Shown here: positions 15,888-24,799 of the stretch, one piece after another
How the letters are laid out: every line of letters starts with the position of its first letter
Numbering within the stretch: the stretch's first letter is position 1
Notes under the pieces: model-generated
The model's input: the letters and a program-made list of their open reading frames with translations, nothing else
What the model was told of the DNA's origin: nothing
Databases searched by the model: none
DNA from: Mucilaginibacter conchicola
GTDB taxonomy: Bacteria; Bacteroidota; Bacteroidia; Sphingobacteriales; Sphingobacteriaceae
DNA: 64,000 bases
Assembly (NCBI RefSeq): GCF_003432115.1
Contig: NZ_QWDC01000002.1
Coordinates: 558,001-622,000 of the forward strand
Reading direction: 5' to 3'
Translations under genes and position numbers: made by a program

Positions 15888-16322
15888 ATGAAAAACGGGT
15901 TAAAGATAGCCATTGGTGCAGACCACGCTGGTTTTGATTACAAGCAAGCCATACTGGGCATGTTTGATAATATTTCTTTTAAAGATTACGGAACCTATTC
16001 TTCTGAATCTGCCGACTATCCCGACTTTGCACACTTAGTTGCCACCGCTGTTGAAAGCGGCGAGGCCGATTTTGGCATATTGCTTTGTGGCAGTGCCAAT
16101 GGTGTAGCCATGACAGCCAATAAACATCAGGGCATCCGTGCAGCACTTTGCTGGAAACAGGATGTTGCCATTCCGGCACGTACCCACAACAATGCCAACG
16201 TGCTTTGCCTGCCTGCACGCCACATGAGTTTGGAAGAGGCGAAGAAAACTATCGAGACCTTCCTTACCGAAGAGTTTGAGGGCGGCCGCCACGCAAGGCG
16301 CGTAGATAAAATAAGCTGCTAA
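15888..16322 (+). CDS. rpiB: Ribose 5-phosphate isomerase B
   Basis: Interconverts ribulose 5-phosphate and ribose 5-phosphate; 144 residues, normal for the LacAB/RpiB family. Marks are IAIGADHAGFDYK, the catalytic-cysteine loop LLCGSANGVAMTANK, IRAALCW and the helix with HNNANVLCLPAR. The open frame runs 87 codons upstream, but that part translates a palindromic repeat and has no family match, so the start is ATG at 15888. The unrelated isomerase rpiA lies in the pentose-phosphate cluster at 32781, so the organism has both types. Confidence 0.93.
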   Translation: MKNGLKIAIGADHAGFDYKQAILGMFDNISFKDYGTYSSESADYPDFAHLVATAVESGEADFGILLCGSANGVAMTANKHQGIRAALCWKQDVAIPARTHNNANVLCLPARHMSLEEAKKTIETFLTEEFEGGRHARRVDKISC

Positions 16323-16354
16323 ATATATAACTGACCTATTATTTAAAATAAACA

Positions 16355-17938
16355 ATGAAAAAAGTATCACTATGGGTAGCAGGCGTTGCTATAACGGCAT
16401 CGGCATGTGCACAAAACCCAACGGCGGTAAAGTATGGTAATTTGATTACCCCTGCCGATGCAAAAAAACACCTGAGCATCCTGGCATCAGACGAGTTTGA
16501 GGGCCGCGAAACCGGTAAACCCGGCGCCGAAAAAGCCGCAAACTACATTGCTACCGAATTTAAAAGATTAGGCTTACAAGCCCCTGTTAAAGGATCATAT
16601 TTCTTAGATGTTCCCTTAACAGAGAACACTGTTGATGTTAGCCCGCTAACCATCAACGGACAGTCTTTCGCTAACTGGAAAGATTTTGTGTTTCAGGGTT
16701 CTGCTGATGTTAAAGTAAATGGTACAGAGGTAGTGTTTGTTGGTTTCGGCACACCTGATGAATTAGCAGGGCTTGACCTTGCAGGTAAAGTGGTACTTTG
16801 GATAAATGAGGACAAGCCAGAAGCAGGCAAAACTGCTAACACCAGTTACCGCATGAGCGAAGGCCGCCGTGCTATCGTAAAAGCTATCCAGGAGAAAAAA
16901 CCTGCATTAATATTAGCTGCAAACGAAGGCGTTGCTGCTGCACTTGCTCGTTTTAATGGCGTAAACCCAAGCGGTGGCGGCCAACTATCACTTAAAAAAG
17001 CTGAAGACGCAGCTGCTGCAAAAAACACGGCTGCCCCACTATTTATTGTAACTGCACCTGTTGCTGATGCAGCATTAAAAGCAAGCGGAAAAACTTTTGC
17101 CGAATTGAAAACTGCTGCTGCAACTGCTAAACAAAGCCAGGTTGTTAAAACTACTGCAGCAGTTACCATCAGCGCTACTAAAAAAGATGTAAAAGCTGTT
17201 GATGTATTAGGCTTTTTACCGGGCAGCGACCCAAAACTTAAAGATGAGGTTTTGGTATTCTCGGCACATTATGACCATATTGGTTTAAACACCAAGCCGG
17301 GTGCTACCGATAAAGTATACAATGGTGCCGATGATGATGGCTCTGGTACTACAGGTATCCTTGAAATTGCCCGCGCTTTCACTCAGGCTAAAAAAGACGG
17401 AAAAGGCCCTCGCCGCAGCGTGCTTTTCCTGGGTAACGTTGGCGAAGAAAAAGGTTTATTAGGTTCTGAGTACTATACAGATCATCCTGTATTCCCGCTG
17501 GCTAATACCATTGCCGACTTAAACATCGACATGATTGGCCGTGTGGGTGAGGAGTATGTTGGTAAACCTGATTCTGCAAACTACGTGTATTCTATCGGCT
17601 CAAACATGCTGAGCTCAGACCTGCATAAAATTGGCGAAGAGGCTAACAATACCTACACCAAAATGAAACTGGATTACAAATACGATGATCCTAATGATCC
17701 TAACCGTTTCTACTACCGTTCTGATCATTATAACTTTGCCCGTTTCAACGTGCCAATTATATTCTACTTCAACGGCGTACACGCCGATTACCATGGCCTT
17801 GGTGATGAGGTAAGCAAAATTAACTTCCCGTTATTGGCTAAACGTGCCCAACTGGCATTCTATACTGGCTGGGAACTGGCTAACCGCGATGCACGCCCTG
17901 TTGTTGATAAGGCGGATGCACCAAAAGGTACAAGATAA
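16355..17938 (+). CDS. Secreted M28 family zinc aminopeptidase with PA domain
   Basis: A 527-residue exported peptidase. The N terminus has a signal sequence ending in ASAC, so Cys18 may be lipidated. A protease-associated insert spans roughly 110-275, then the M28 catalytic domain: HYDHIG (about 305), NGADDDGSG (about 324, bridging Asp), GNVGEEKGLLGSEYY (catalytic Glu pair, about 363), NIDMIGR (about 391) and HADYHG (about 478, last zinc His). It probably trims peptides outside the inner membrane. It ends at a perfect bidirectional terminator. Confidence 0.92.
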   Translation: MKKVSLWVAGVAITASACAQNPTAVKYGNLITPADAKKHLSILASDEFEGRETGKPGAEKAANYIATEFKRLGLQAPVKGSYFLDVPLTENTVDVSPLTINGQSFANWKDFVFQGSADVKVNGTEVVFVGFGTPDELAGLDLAGKVVLWINEDKPEAGKTANTSYRMSEGRRAIVKAIQEKKPALILAANEGVAAALARFNGVNPSGGGQLSLKKAEDAAAAKNTAAPLFIVTAPVADAALKASGKTFAELKTAAATAKQSQVVKTTAAVTISATKKDVKAVDVLGFLPGSDPKLKDEVLVFSAHYDHIGLNTKPGATDKVYNGADDDGSGTTGILEIARAFTQAKKDGKGPRRSVLFLGNVGEEKGLLGSEYYTDHPVFPLANTIADLNIDMIGRVGEEYVGKPDSANYVYSIGSNMLSSDLHKIGEEANNTYTKMKLDYKYDDPNDPNRFYYRSDHYNFARFNVPIIFYFNGVHADYHGLGDEVSKINFPLLAKRAQLAFYTGWELANRDARPVVDKADAPKGTR

Positions 17939-17951
17939 TATCAACTTGATT

Positions 17952-17995
17952 ATAAACAACAAAAGCGACCCATTTTGGTCGCTTTTGTTGTTTAT
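17952..17995. terminator. Bidirectional terminator with perfect 19-bp stem
   Basis: The left arm (17952-17970, ATAAACAACAAAAGCGACC) is the exact reverse complement of the right arm (17977-17995), with a 6-nt loop. It lies between the M28 peptidase and the convergent lipoprotein gene at 18010, and the A/T-rich outer stem gives U-rich tails on both strands. Confidence 0.9.
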
Positions 17996-18009
17996 GGGGT
18001 ATATTGTAC

Positions 18010-18609
18010 CTAATATCTTACTTCAAAAGTAGCATCCTTAATTTCTATGGCATCGCCGGCATCTTTGGTGTTATAAAGCGTACCATTCAATTTACCCCCA
18101 ACAGTTGGCAAGGCACTCACCGAGTTATACTCATATTTATTAATCTCAATAGTAAATGGCGCTTTCTTAGGATCGGCCATATAAAAAACATCATACTTAT
18201 CGGTATTGCCCTGTTTAACCACTAAAGCATAAGATGATAATGGGTTATAAATATCCTCAGTTCCTGTTAAGCTGAATACCCCCTTTTTAATATCAAATAC
18301 CCTGAACACCAATCGCTGTGTTTTTGAAACTCCCGACTTATCATCAGCAATAACTACCGATACTTTGTAAGCCTCCTTATCTATTGATGTAAAGCCTGTC
18401 CAATCGCCGGCAATAGATTCAACATCGCAGGCCGTACATTGCAAATAGCGCGATGTTGCCTCTGTTTTAATATCAACTGCTTTACCATTAACGGTACCGT
18501 TAAAATATTGGGTGTAGCCTTGTTTCTGCGAATTGTCGGTATTTTCTTTTTTACAAGATGATAGGCCGATAAAAGCAGCAAGAAGGATAGTGATTTGGTT
18601 TAGTTTCAT
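18010..18609 (-). CDS. Predicted lipoprotein, unknown function
   Basis: A 199-residue protein with a short signal sequence and lipobox GLSSC (Cys19), so likely anchored in a membrane on the outside. The mature part has a beta-rich pattern with repeated strands (YTQYFNGTVNGKAVDIKTE, FRVFDIKKGVFSLTGTE, TLYNTKDAGDAIEIKDATF) like the small beta-sandwich lipoproteins common in Sphingobacteriaceae. A CxxC pair (CTACD, about 58-61) is present. I do not recognise a family with a known job. It ends at the shared terminator opposite the M28 peptidase. Confidence 0.75.
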   Translation of the reverse strand: MKLNQITILLAAFIGLSSCKKENTDNSQKQGYTQYFNGTVNGKAVDIKTEATSRYLQCTACDVESIAGDWTGFTSIDKEAYKVSVVIADDKSGVSKTQRLVFRVFDIKKGVFSLTGTEDIYNPLSSYALVVKQGNTDKYDVFYMADPKKAPFTIEINKYEYNSVSALPTVGGKLNGTLYNTKDAGDAIEIKDATFEVRY

Positions 18610-18706
18610 ACAATTAAATATTACGCAATTATAGCCAATTTTCGCTGTTTTTATTTCCCCAAAACGAATAAATTTTCCTTTTGATAAAATACAGTACTAA
18701 AATCAA

Positions 18707-19390
18707 TTATCGCCCTACGTAAACGGCAGCCGCCTTTACCATTTTCTTGTTGATGTCTTTTATAGGTTCGTCCTTCTCTCTGTCGGGGTTATTTATATAT
18801 TTTGATATCACCTCACCGGTACGCGTTTCAATCAGGCTGATATCATAGTCAACGTCTTCGGCTTTAACATTCGGCATGTCAATAATATCAGAACTCTTTT
18901 TATTCTCGATGATAGACTCCAGCAGGAACAACCCTGTGTTGATACCCTTGGCCAGATCTTTTGACATGTAGCGCTGTGTGCTGATGCGTATTTTATAAAC
19001 AAGATCGGCACCCGCCATGCGGCCAACGCTGTCGGCGGGTAAAGCCCAAACGCTGCGTAAATCGGCTACTTTATTTTGCAGGCGGCTATTAACCATTTCC
19101 GGATCTAAAAGCATTACATGCTGTTGCCCTTTACCTGGCGAACCGGCATGGCGAAGATAATCCTGGTGAAATTGGTTTTGCAGGTTAAGGCTTAGTGCCT
19201 GCTCCTCGGCATAGCGGTTATTGTTCTTGTCCGTTCTCCCGGCAATATGCACCTCAACAGGCAAAATGGCCAGTGTTTTACCTTCCAGTTTATGCTTAGC
19301 CAGGTAGGCGTTATTATTATAAACTTGCTTTGAACATGATGTTGCCAATATCACAACCAATAAACTTGCGACTAAATTTTTTACTTTCAT
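18707..19390 (-). CDS. Predicted lipoprotein, unknown function
   Basis: A 227-residue protein with signal sequence and lipobox LATSC (Cys19). The mature part starts with a strand GKTLAILPVEV and later has GADLVYKIRIST and a C-terminal DVDYDISLIETRTGEVISKY. This resembles the alternating strand-helix pattern of periplasmic outer-membrane assembly lipoproteins (CsgG/LpoB-like), but I would not assign it. It is transcribed away from lutB and in line with the lipoprotein at 18010; the 97-bp spacer between them holds nothing I recognise. Confidence 0.75.
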   Translation of the reverse strand: MKVKNLVASLLVVILATSCSKQVYNNNAYLAKHKLEGKTLAILPVEVHIAGRTDKNNNRYAEEQALSLNLQNQFHQDYLRHAGSPGKGQQHVMLLDPEMVNSRLQNKVADLRSVWALPADSVGRMAGADLVYKIRISTQRYMSKDLAKGINTGLFLLESIIENKKSSDIIDMPNVKAEDVDYDISLIETRTGEVISKYINNPDREKDEPIKDINKKMVKAAAVYVGR

Positions 19391-19495
19391 GCACCGTAGA
19401 CTACCATACCTAACACAGCATTACAGTTTAACACATACTTGTTGTATTTTTAACATATCATAAAACTTTTGTAGGGTTTAATTACTTTCGCATAC

Positions 19496-20878
19496 ATGGC
19501 AAGTACCGCAAACGACTTTTTGGTAGCATCAGAGCAAAAAGCTTTTGAAACAGATCACCGGCGCATTATCAACAATAGTATTGATAAGTACGATGCATCT
19601 TTTGAGAAAGGCAAAGCCAGGCTGGCAAACCTTGATCATACCAAGAAGAAAGGCCATACCATTAAATGGCGGGTGATGGAGAACCTGGACAAATTCCTGC
19701 CCGAGTTTGAATCCAACTTCCAGAAACGCGGCGGTAAGGTGATATGGGCTAACGATGCCGAAGAAGCACGTAAAGAGATATTGGATATTATCCAAAAAGC
19801 CGGCGCAAAAACGGTTATCAAATCAAAATCAATGGCTACCGAGGAGATCCACCTCAATGCAGCCCTTGAACAACACGGCATTGAGGCGTTAGAAAGTGAT
19901 CTTGGTGAGTACATAGTACAATTGCTTGGCCAGGAACCATACCACATGGTAACACCAGCCATGCACCTATCAAAAGAAGATATCGCCAAACTTTTTAACG
20001 AGAAATTTGGTAGCCCGATAGATAGCACACCAGAGCAACTTACCCAAAAAGCCCGCGAGATATTGCGCAGCAAATACTTGCAAGCCGATGTTGGTATTAC
20101 CGGCGCTAACTTCCTGATCGCCGATACCGGTAGTATTGCTATCAGCGAAAACGAGGGTAATGCACGCTTAACTACCAGCTTTCCTAAGATCCATATCGCT
20201 GTTGTTGGTATCGAGAAAATGATACCATCCATAACAGATCTTGATACTTTTTGGCCCATGCTGGCTACCCACGGCACCGGCCAAAACCTTACGGTATACA
20301 ATACCATTTTAAGTGGCCCGCGCCAAACTAACGAAACCGACGGCCCCGAAGAAATGTACGTGGTATTGCTTGACAATGGCCGCACCAACCTGCTGGCCCA
20401 AAAAGAACAGCGCCAGGGTTTGTACTGCATCCGTTGCGGGGCATGTTTAAACGTTTGCCCGGTGTTCCAGAACATTGGCGGCCATACGTACGACTACACT
20501 TACGGCGGGCCGATAGGCTCAGTTATAGCACCTCACCTAAAGGGGATGCAGGAGTTTAAGCACCTCAGCTTTGCATCAAGCCTTTGCGGCAAATGCACCG
20601 AGGTGTGCCCTGTGAAGATAGATATCCACAAAATGCTATTGCTAAACCGCCGCGATTCAGTAAAAGATGGCCTTGCACCAACTAAAGAAAAGTGGGGCTG
20701 GCAACTGTGGACCAAAGGCATGCTTAAACGCAAGTTAACTGACTTTTTTAGCGGTAAAACTAAAAACTGGATGCTGCGCACCTTCTTCAAAAAATCATGG
20801 GGGCATTACAAAGAAATGCCAGAGGTGGCACAAAAATCGTTTAGCCAGCAATGGAAAGAAGGGCAGCGCCCCGAATAA
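19496..20878 (+). CDS. lutB: Lactate utilization iron-sulfur protein LutB
   Basis: A 460-residue LutB/YkgF protein of the L-lactate-oxidising LutABC complex. The N-terminal LUD domain (about 70-300) is followed by two ferredoxin-type [4Fe-4S] motifs, CIRCGACLNVCPVF (about 310-323) and CGKCTEVCPVKID (about 362-374), and the family's basic C-terminal tail. lutA and lutC, normally beside it, are absent here, so the complex must be encoded at more than one locus or the protein has another partner. A -7-like TActTTCG ends 5 nt before the ATG. A DHFR-like gene follows 12 bp later. Confidence 0.93.
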   Translation: MASTANDFLVASEQKAFETDHRRIINNSIDKYDASFEKGKARLANLDHTKKKGHTIKWRVMENLDKFLPEFESNFQKRGGKVIWANDAEEARKEILDIIQKAGAKTVIKSKSMATEEIHLNAALEQHGIEALESDLGEYIVQLLGQEPYHMVTPAMHLSKEDIAKLFNEKFGSPIDSTPEQLTQKAREILRSKYLQADVGITGANFLIADTGSIAISENEGNARLTTSFPKIHIAVVGIEKMIPSITDLDTFWPMLATHGTGQNLTVYNTILSGPRQTNETDGPEEMYVVLLDNGRTNLLAQKEQRQGLYCIRCGACLNVCPVFQNIGGHTYDYTYGGPIGSVIAPHLKGMQEFKHLSFASSLCGKCTEVCPVKIDIHKMLLLNRRDSVKDGLAPTKEKWGWQLWTKGMLKRKLTDFFSGKTKNWMLRTFFKKSWGHYKEMPEVAQKSFSQQWKEGQRPE

Positions 20879-20890
20879 CAAAACTATCTT

Positions 20891-21436
20891 ATGAGAAAAG
20901 TGATAATGAACCTGGCCGTGAGCCTTGATGGGTTTATTGAAGGCCCCAATGGCGAGTACGACTGGTGCTTTGCCGACCAGGATTACGGCATGGAAGCATT
21001 CTATTCCAATACCGATACCATGTTTATTGGCCGCAAAAGCTTTGAGATGATCCGTAATGATCTGGATATGTTCCCGGTGCCAAACATCTATGTTTTCTCG
21101 GATAGTATCAGCCCGGAAGAAGGCGAAAGGTTTCATGTTATTCGCCGCGATAATTTTGATGCGGCAGTAGATCAGATCCTAAATGCCGAAGGTGGCGATA
21201 TCTGGCTCTTTGGCGGTGCCGAACTGGTATCTATATTCATGAATAAACGCCTGGTAAGCGAATTGCTGCTGGCCATCCATCCTATCGTTTTAGGCGAAGG
21301 TAAGCCGTTGTTTCAGGAGATAAAAAGCCGTGTGCAGTTAAATTTATTAGAAAGTATCCCCTATGACACCGGGCTGCTGCAAGTGCGCTATGAGCTAAAG
21401 CCCTGGTTTAACCCGGAGACTTTACCGCTGCTGTAA
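20891..21436 (+). CDS. Dihydrofolate reductase-like / RibD C-terminal domain protein
   Basis: A 181-residue protein of the YyaP/YwjB type: start KVIMNLAVSLDGFIEGPNGEYDW, GRKSFEM, YVFSD, and the NADPH-binding GGDIWLFGGAELV. These small reductases share a fold with dihydrofolate reductase and the RibD reductase domain, but most have no proven substrate. It follows lutB by 12 bp and may share its transcript, although no functional tie is known. A nested palindrome cluster follows. Confidence 0.87.
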   Translation: MRKVIMNLAVSLDGFIEGPNGEYDWCFADQDYGMEAFYSNTDTMFIGRKSFEMIRNDLDMFPVPNIYVFSDSISPEEGERFHVIRRDNFDAAVDQILNAEGGDIWLFGGAELVSIFMNKRLVSELLLAIHPIVLGEGKPLFQEIKSRVQLNLLESIPYDTGLLQVRYELKPWFNPETLPLL

Positions 21437-21483
21437 CCACTCTCTACATAGGGCAAGCTAACAAAGCTTACCTGCAAATTCAA

Positions 21484-21625
21484 CTTAGGGCTAAAGTCCA
21501 CTCGTGCGGGTTTAATATCCCGTCCCACAAAATGGGACGGTAATGAATAAATTATATCATGAATATCATTACCGTTGGCTTCAGCCAACGGATAAACAGA
21601 TAAACCATCCGGCTTTAGCCGAAAT
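21484..21625. repeat. Nested REP-like palindrome cluster
   Basis: In about 140 bp there are three exact hairpins: CCGTCCCA/TGGGACGG (21520-21540), CCGTTGGCT/AGCCAACGG (21572-21591) and an outer GGTAATGA/TCATTACC (21539-21573). An outermost approximate pair joins TAGGGCTAAAGTCC (from 21487) with CCGGCTTTAGCCGAAA (to 21624). This layout resembles REP/BIME elements mobilised by TnpA-REP (RAYT) transposases. It lies between convergent genes and may also end transcription. The rest of 21437-21648 has no gene. Confidence 0.8.
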
Positions 21626-21648
21626 CCACAACAGATCAACTTTAATAT

Positions 21649-22497
21649 TTAGTGCTTATCGCCAAAGCCAAACTCTTTGTAAGTATTCGGCTCATCATCG
21701 TGATTACGGAACGAGAAGATGTAGCTGGCCACCCATGATTCATAATCGGCCTCTTTGCCTTTTGATGCCTCAAACTTAGTAGCACGCAACATATAAACGC
21801 CTTCGCGGCTAATATTCATATAAACCCTTCCTTGCGGGTCGGTATTCAGTTTTTGGGGATAGATGTTGCCCGATGAGGCTTTGATATATACCCAAACCGG
21901 CCCATCATAAGGCTTTCCTTTAAAGGTTACGGTAGCGGTAAGGTCTTCTCCGTAATTAAGTTTGTATGGGTTCTTTTTAAGCACTATCTCAAAATCGTCG
22001 CCAACTACTTTGCTATGTTCGTTGCCGCCGCCATCGCCAACGGTTAGCAGAGTTTTAATGTAACGATTGCATTTTTCGGTAAAATTTAGTGCATTACTGT
22101 TCTTTAGTTTATCAGCAATGTCGTCATAACCCTGCTCTGTTAAAAACGCCAGGAAATCCTCCCGGGGAATCTCGTTCAGCTCATTATTATTTAACGATAC
22201 CAGCACCGGGCCATCATTACTTACATTGTATTTTAATAATGGCTGTGCATTATCTTTAACTACCTTGGTAAGGTCGGTAACTTTTTTACCTTCGTAGATA
22301 TTGAACTTGGTAGTTTGTTTAGCGGTATAATGCAGTTCACTTTCACCGGCAAGGTTCTCGCCAAGCAGCAGGTGCAGGCTTAAAGTATCGCCTTTTTTCA
22401 GGAAAAAATGCTCGGCCAACAGGAAATGATCTGGCACAAAACTTACCAGGGCAATAAAAGCGAAAAATAATATAAACCTAACGTACAATTGCTTCAT
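21649..22497 (-). CDS. DUF4198 domain-containing exported protein
   Basis: A 282-residue protein with an N-terminal signal or anchor (about 5-22) and the DUF4198 layout: HFFLKKGDTLSLHLLLGENLAGE near the start and a C-terminal beta-sandwich with GEDLTATVTFKGKPYDGPVWVY and DPQGRVYMNISREGVYMLRA. DUF4198 proteins are periplasmic and some sit beside metal-uptake genes (NikM-like); no such neighbours are here, so the function is open. The promoter region (58 bp) is shared with the divergent E1 gene. Confidence 0.8.
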   Translation of the reverse strand: MKQLYVRFILFFAFIALVSFVPDHFLLAEHFFLKKGDTLSLHLLLGENLAGESELHYTAKQTTKFNIYEGKKVTDLTKVVKDNAQPLLKYNVSNDGPVLVSLNNNELNEIPREDFLAFLTEQGYDDIADKLKNSNALNFTEKCNRYIKTLLTVGDGGGNEHSKVVGDDFEIVLKKNPYKLNYGEDLTATVTFKGKPYDGPVWVYIKASSGNIYPQKLNTDPQGRVYMNISREGVYMLRATKFEASKGKEADYESWVASYIFSFRNHDDEPNTYKEFGFGDKH

Positions 22498-22516
22498 AGC
22501 GAAAAAGTGGATTGTT

Positions 22517-22524
22517 CAAACATA
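22517..22524 (-). promoter_or_regulatory. -7 box of the DUF4198 gene
   Basis: On the minus strand this reads TAtgTTTG, an exact Bacteroidetes -7 box, giving a leader of about 14 nt before the ATG at 22497. I see no good -33 box. A plus-strand -7-like TAgcTTTa (22544-22551) for the divergent E1 gene stands 20 bp away. Confidence 0.5.
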
Positions 22525-22555
22525 CAAAGTTTTAAAAACTTCTTAGCTTTACGTG

Positions 22556-24532
22556 ATGATTTTTGACCGGAAAAATATAGATAATGACGGACTAATAACG
22601 TTTTATAAGAAACTGTTATTGCCCCGCCTGGTTGAAGAAAAAATGCTCATCCTGCTGCGCCAGGGCCGCATTGGCAAATGGTTCTCGGGCATTGGCCAGG
22701 AAGCTATTTCTGTTGGCGCAACTTTAGCGCTCAATAACGATGAATACATCCTGCCTATGCATCGCAACCTGGGTGTATTTACATCGCGTAATATCCCTAT
22801 CTCGCGCTTAATGGCGCAGTGGCAGGGCAAGGCATCGGGCTTTACCAAGGGCCGCGACCGCTCATTCCATTTCGGCACGCAGGAGTATAAGATCATCGGC
22901 ATGATATCGCATCTTGGCCCGCAAATGGCCCTGGCTGATGGTATTGCCTTAGCAGACAAATTAAAACAAGATAAGAGAGTTACCCTGGTATTCACCGGCG
23001 AAGGTGCCACCAGCGAAGGCGATTTCCACGAGGCGCTAAACATTGCCGCCGTTTGGGATCTGCCGGTTATTTTCCTGATAGAAAATAATGGCTATGGCCT
23101 ATCTACTCCAACCAGCGAGCAATACCGCTGCGCTAACCTGGTTGATAAAGCCATCGGCTACGGTATTGAGGGCCGCAAAATAGACGGTAACAATGTATTG
23201 GAAGTTTACCATACTATTGATACGCTGGCGAAAGAAATGCGCGAAAAACCGCGCCCTGTGCTGATAGAATGCATGACCTTCCGCATGCGTGGGCACGAGG
23301 AAGCATCGGGCACTAAATATGTACCACCACATTTATTTGAGGAATGGAAACAGAAAGACCCGCTGGAGAATTTTGAAAAGTACCTGCTGGACGAAGGTGT
23401 GCTTCGCCCGGAGTGGGTGCCGTATTTACGAAATGAGTTTACCACGCTGATAGATGCCGAAATAGAAAAGGTTTTCAGCGAGCCGGATATTATACCGCAT
23501 GTACAAACCGAAGAACAGGCCATGTACCGCCTGTTTAATGCGCCGCGGCATTTACCGTCTGAGAGCACTTCTGATAAACGCTATATCGATGCCATATCAG
23601 ATGCTTTGCGGTTGAGCATGCATAACCACCCAAACATGGTGATCATGGGGCAGGATATTGCCGAGTACGGCGGTGCCTTTAAAATTACCCAGGGCTTTGT
23701 TGAAGAGTTTGGGAAAGACAGGGTACGCAACACGCCTATTTGCGAATCGGGCATTGTGGGTGCGGCTATGGGTTTGGCCATCAATGGCTATAAATCTGTA
23801 GTAGAAATGCAGTTTGCCGATTTTGTGAGCGCCGGCTTTAACCAGATAGTGAACAACCTGGCCAAAACTTATTACCGCTGGGGCCAAACGGTTGATACGG
23901 TGATACGCATGCCTACGGGTGCGGGTACCGGTGCAGGGCCGTTCCACTCGCAAAGTAACGAAGCATGGTTCACCAAAACACCGGGACTAAAAGTGGTTTA
24001 CCCCGCCTTCCCGGATGATGCCAAAGGTTTGTTAATGGCTGCCATTAATGACCCTAACCCGGTGATGTTTTTTGAGCACAAAGCCCTTTACCGCAGCATA
24101 AGCGGTAGCGTGCCAGATGATGATTACTTTGTAGAGATAGGCAAAGCCCGCGTTATCCGCGAGGGCACCAAGGCCAGTATCATCACCTATGGGCTGGGCG
24201 TACACTGGGCTATTGAATATGCCGATAACCACCCCGACCAATCTATAGAGATCATTGACCTGCGCAGCCTGCAACCATGGGATAAAGCCGCAGTTGAAAA
24301 AACCGTTAAGAAAACCTCTAAGGTTTTGGTATTACACGAGGATACCCTTACCAGCGGTTTTGGTGGCGAGATTGCAGCCTGGATAGGCGAACATTGCTTT
24401 AAATACCTGGATGGCCCGGTAATGCGCTGCGCCAGCCTGGATACTGCCGTACCCATGAACAAAGCCTTGGAAGACCAGTTTTTGGCCAAAGCCCGTTTAG
24501 AGGAAATGATGGAAACTTTGATCAAATTTTAA
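22556..24532 (+). CDS. Fused alpha/beta 2-oxoacid dehydrogenase E1 (branched-chain type)
   Basis: A 658-residue single chain holding both E1 subunits. The alpha half (about 1-320) has the thiamine-diphosphate motif GEGATSEGDFHEA ending in IENNGYGLST (about 148-182); the beta half (about 345-658) has MGQDIAEYGGAFKITQGF, GIVGAAMGLAINGYK and GAGTGAGPFHSQSNE. Such fusions in Bacteroidetes are annotated as branched-chain 2-oxoisovalerate dehydrogenase E1, giving acyl-CoA starters for iso-branched fatty acids; the substrate is inferred. E2 and E3 are not nearby. The frame can begin with GTG at 22553; ATG at 22556 is preferred. Confidence 0.9.
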   Translation: MIFDRKNIDNDGLITFYKKLLLPRLVEEKMLILLRQGRIGKWFSGIGQEAISVGATLALNNDEYILPMHRNLGVFTSRNIPISRLMAQWQGKASGFTKGRDRSFHFGTQEYKIIGMISHLGPQMALADGIALADKLKQDKRVTLVFTGEGATSEGDFHEALNIAAVWDLPVIFLIENNGYGLSTPTSEQYRCANLVDKAIGYGIEGRKIDGNNVLEVYHTIDTLAKEMREKPRPVLIECMTFRMRGHEEASGTKYVPPHLFEEWKQKDPLENFEKYLLDEGVLRPEWVPYLRNEFTTLIDAEIEKVFSEPDIIPHVQTEEQAMYRLFNAPRHLPSESTSDKRYIDAISDALRLSMHNHPNMVIMGQDIAEYGGAFKITQGFVEEFGKDRVRNTPICESGIVGAAMGLAINGYKSVVEMQFADFVSAGFNQIVNNLAKTYYRWGQTVDTVIRMPTGAGTGAGPFHSQSNEAWFTKTPGLKVVYPAFPDDAKGLLMAAINDPNPVMFFEHKALYRSISGSVPDDDYFVEIGKARVIREGTKASIITYGLGVHWAIEYADNHPDQSIEIIDLRSLQPWDKAAVEKTVKKTSKVLVLHEDTLTSGFGGEIAAWIGEHCFKYLDGPVMRCASLDTAVPMNKALEDQFLAKARLEEMMETLIKF

Positions 24533-24544
24533 GTATATTTAAAA

Positions 24545-24799
24545 ATGGTGACACTTGAGGATATATACAAGAACGATCCTTTGCAAAAAGTGATAGATGA
24601 AGGTGCCGGATGGGGTGCAGAGCAAATGTTGAAAGCCGGCGTTCCTATCTTTTATCGTGATGAGCAATATCCCGAAACTATGTCAGGCGAGCTTTTCGTT
24701 AAAGAGTACTCAAGCGGCGCAAAATTCATAGTCCGTAAACACCTTACCGAAGACCTCAGATTGCTCGAAGAAATAATCCGTCCTCTTAACGCCTTGTAA
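24545..24799 (+). CDS. Small protein paired with zeta-like kinase, possible antitoxin
   Basis: An 84-residue protein that I do not recognise. It is slightly acidic, with a helical N-terminal third (about 1-30), a strand-rich middle (SGELFVKEYSSGAKFIVRKH, about 47-66) and a C-terminal helix. It has no signal peptide or DNA-binding motif that I can see and does not resemble the three-helix epsilon antitoxin. The stop codon shares one base with the start of the kinase gene (TAATG), so the two are translationally coupled, as in toxin-antitoxin pairs. It begins 12 bp after the E1 gene; TAtaTTTa ends 3 nt before its ATG. Confidence 0.7.
   Translation: MVTLEDIYKNDPLQKVIDEGAGWGAEQMLKAGVPIFYRDEQYPETMSGELFVKEYSSGAKFIVRKHLTEDLRLLEEIIRPLNAL

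Noticed and set aside
19636..20475. 279-codon open frame antisense to lutB
   Set aside because: It lies wholly inside lutB with two complete Fe-S motifs on the other strand, and its translation has no domain pattern.
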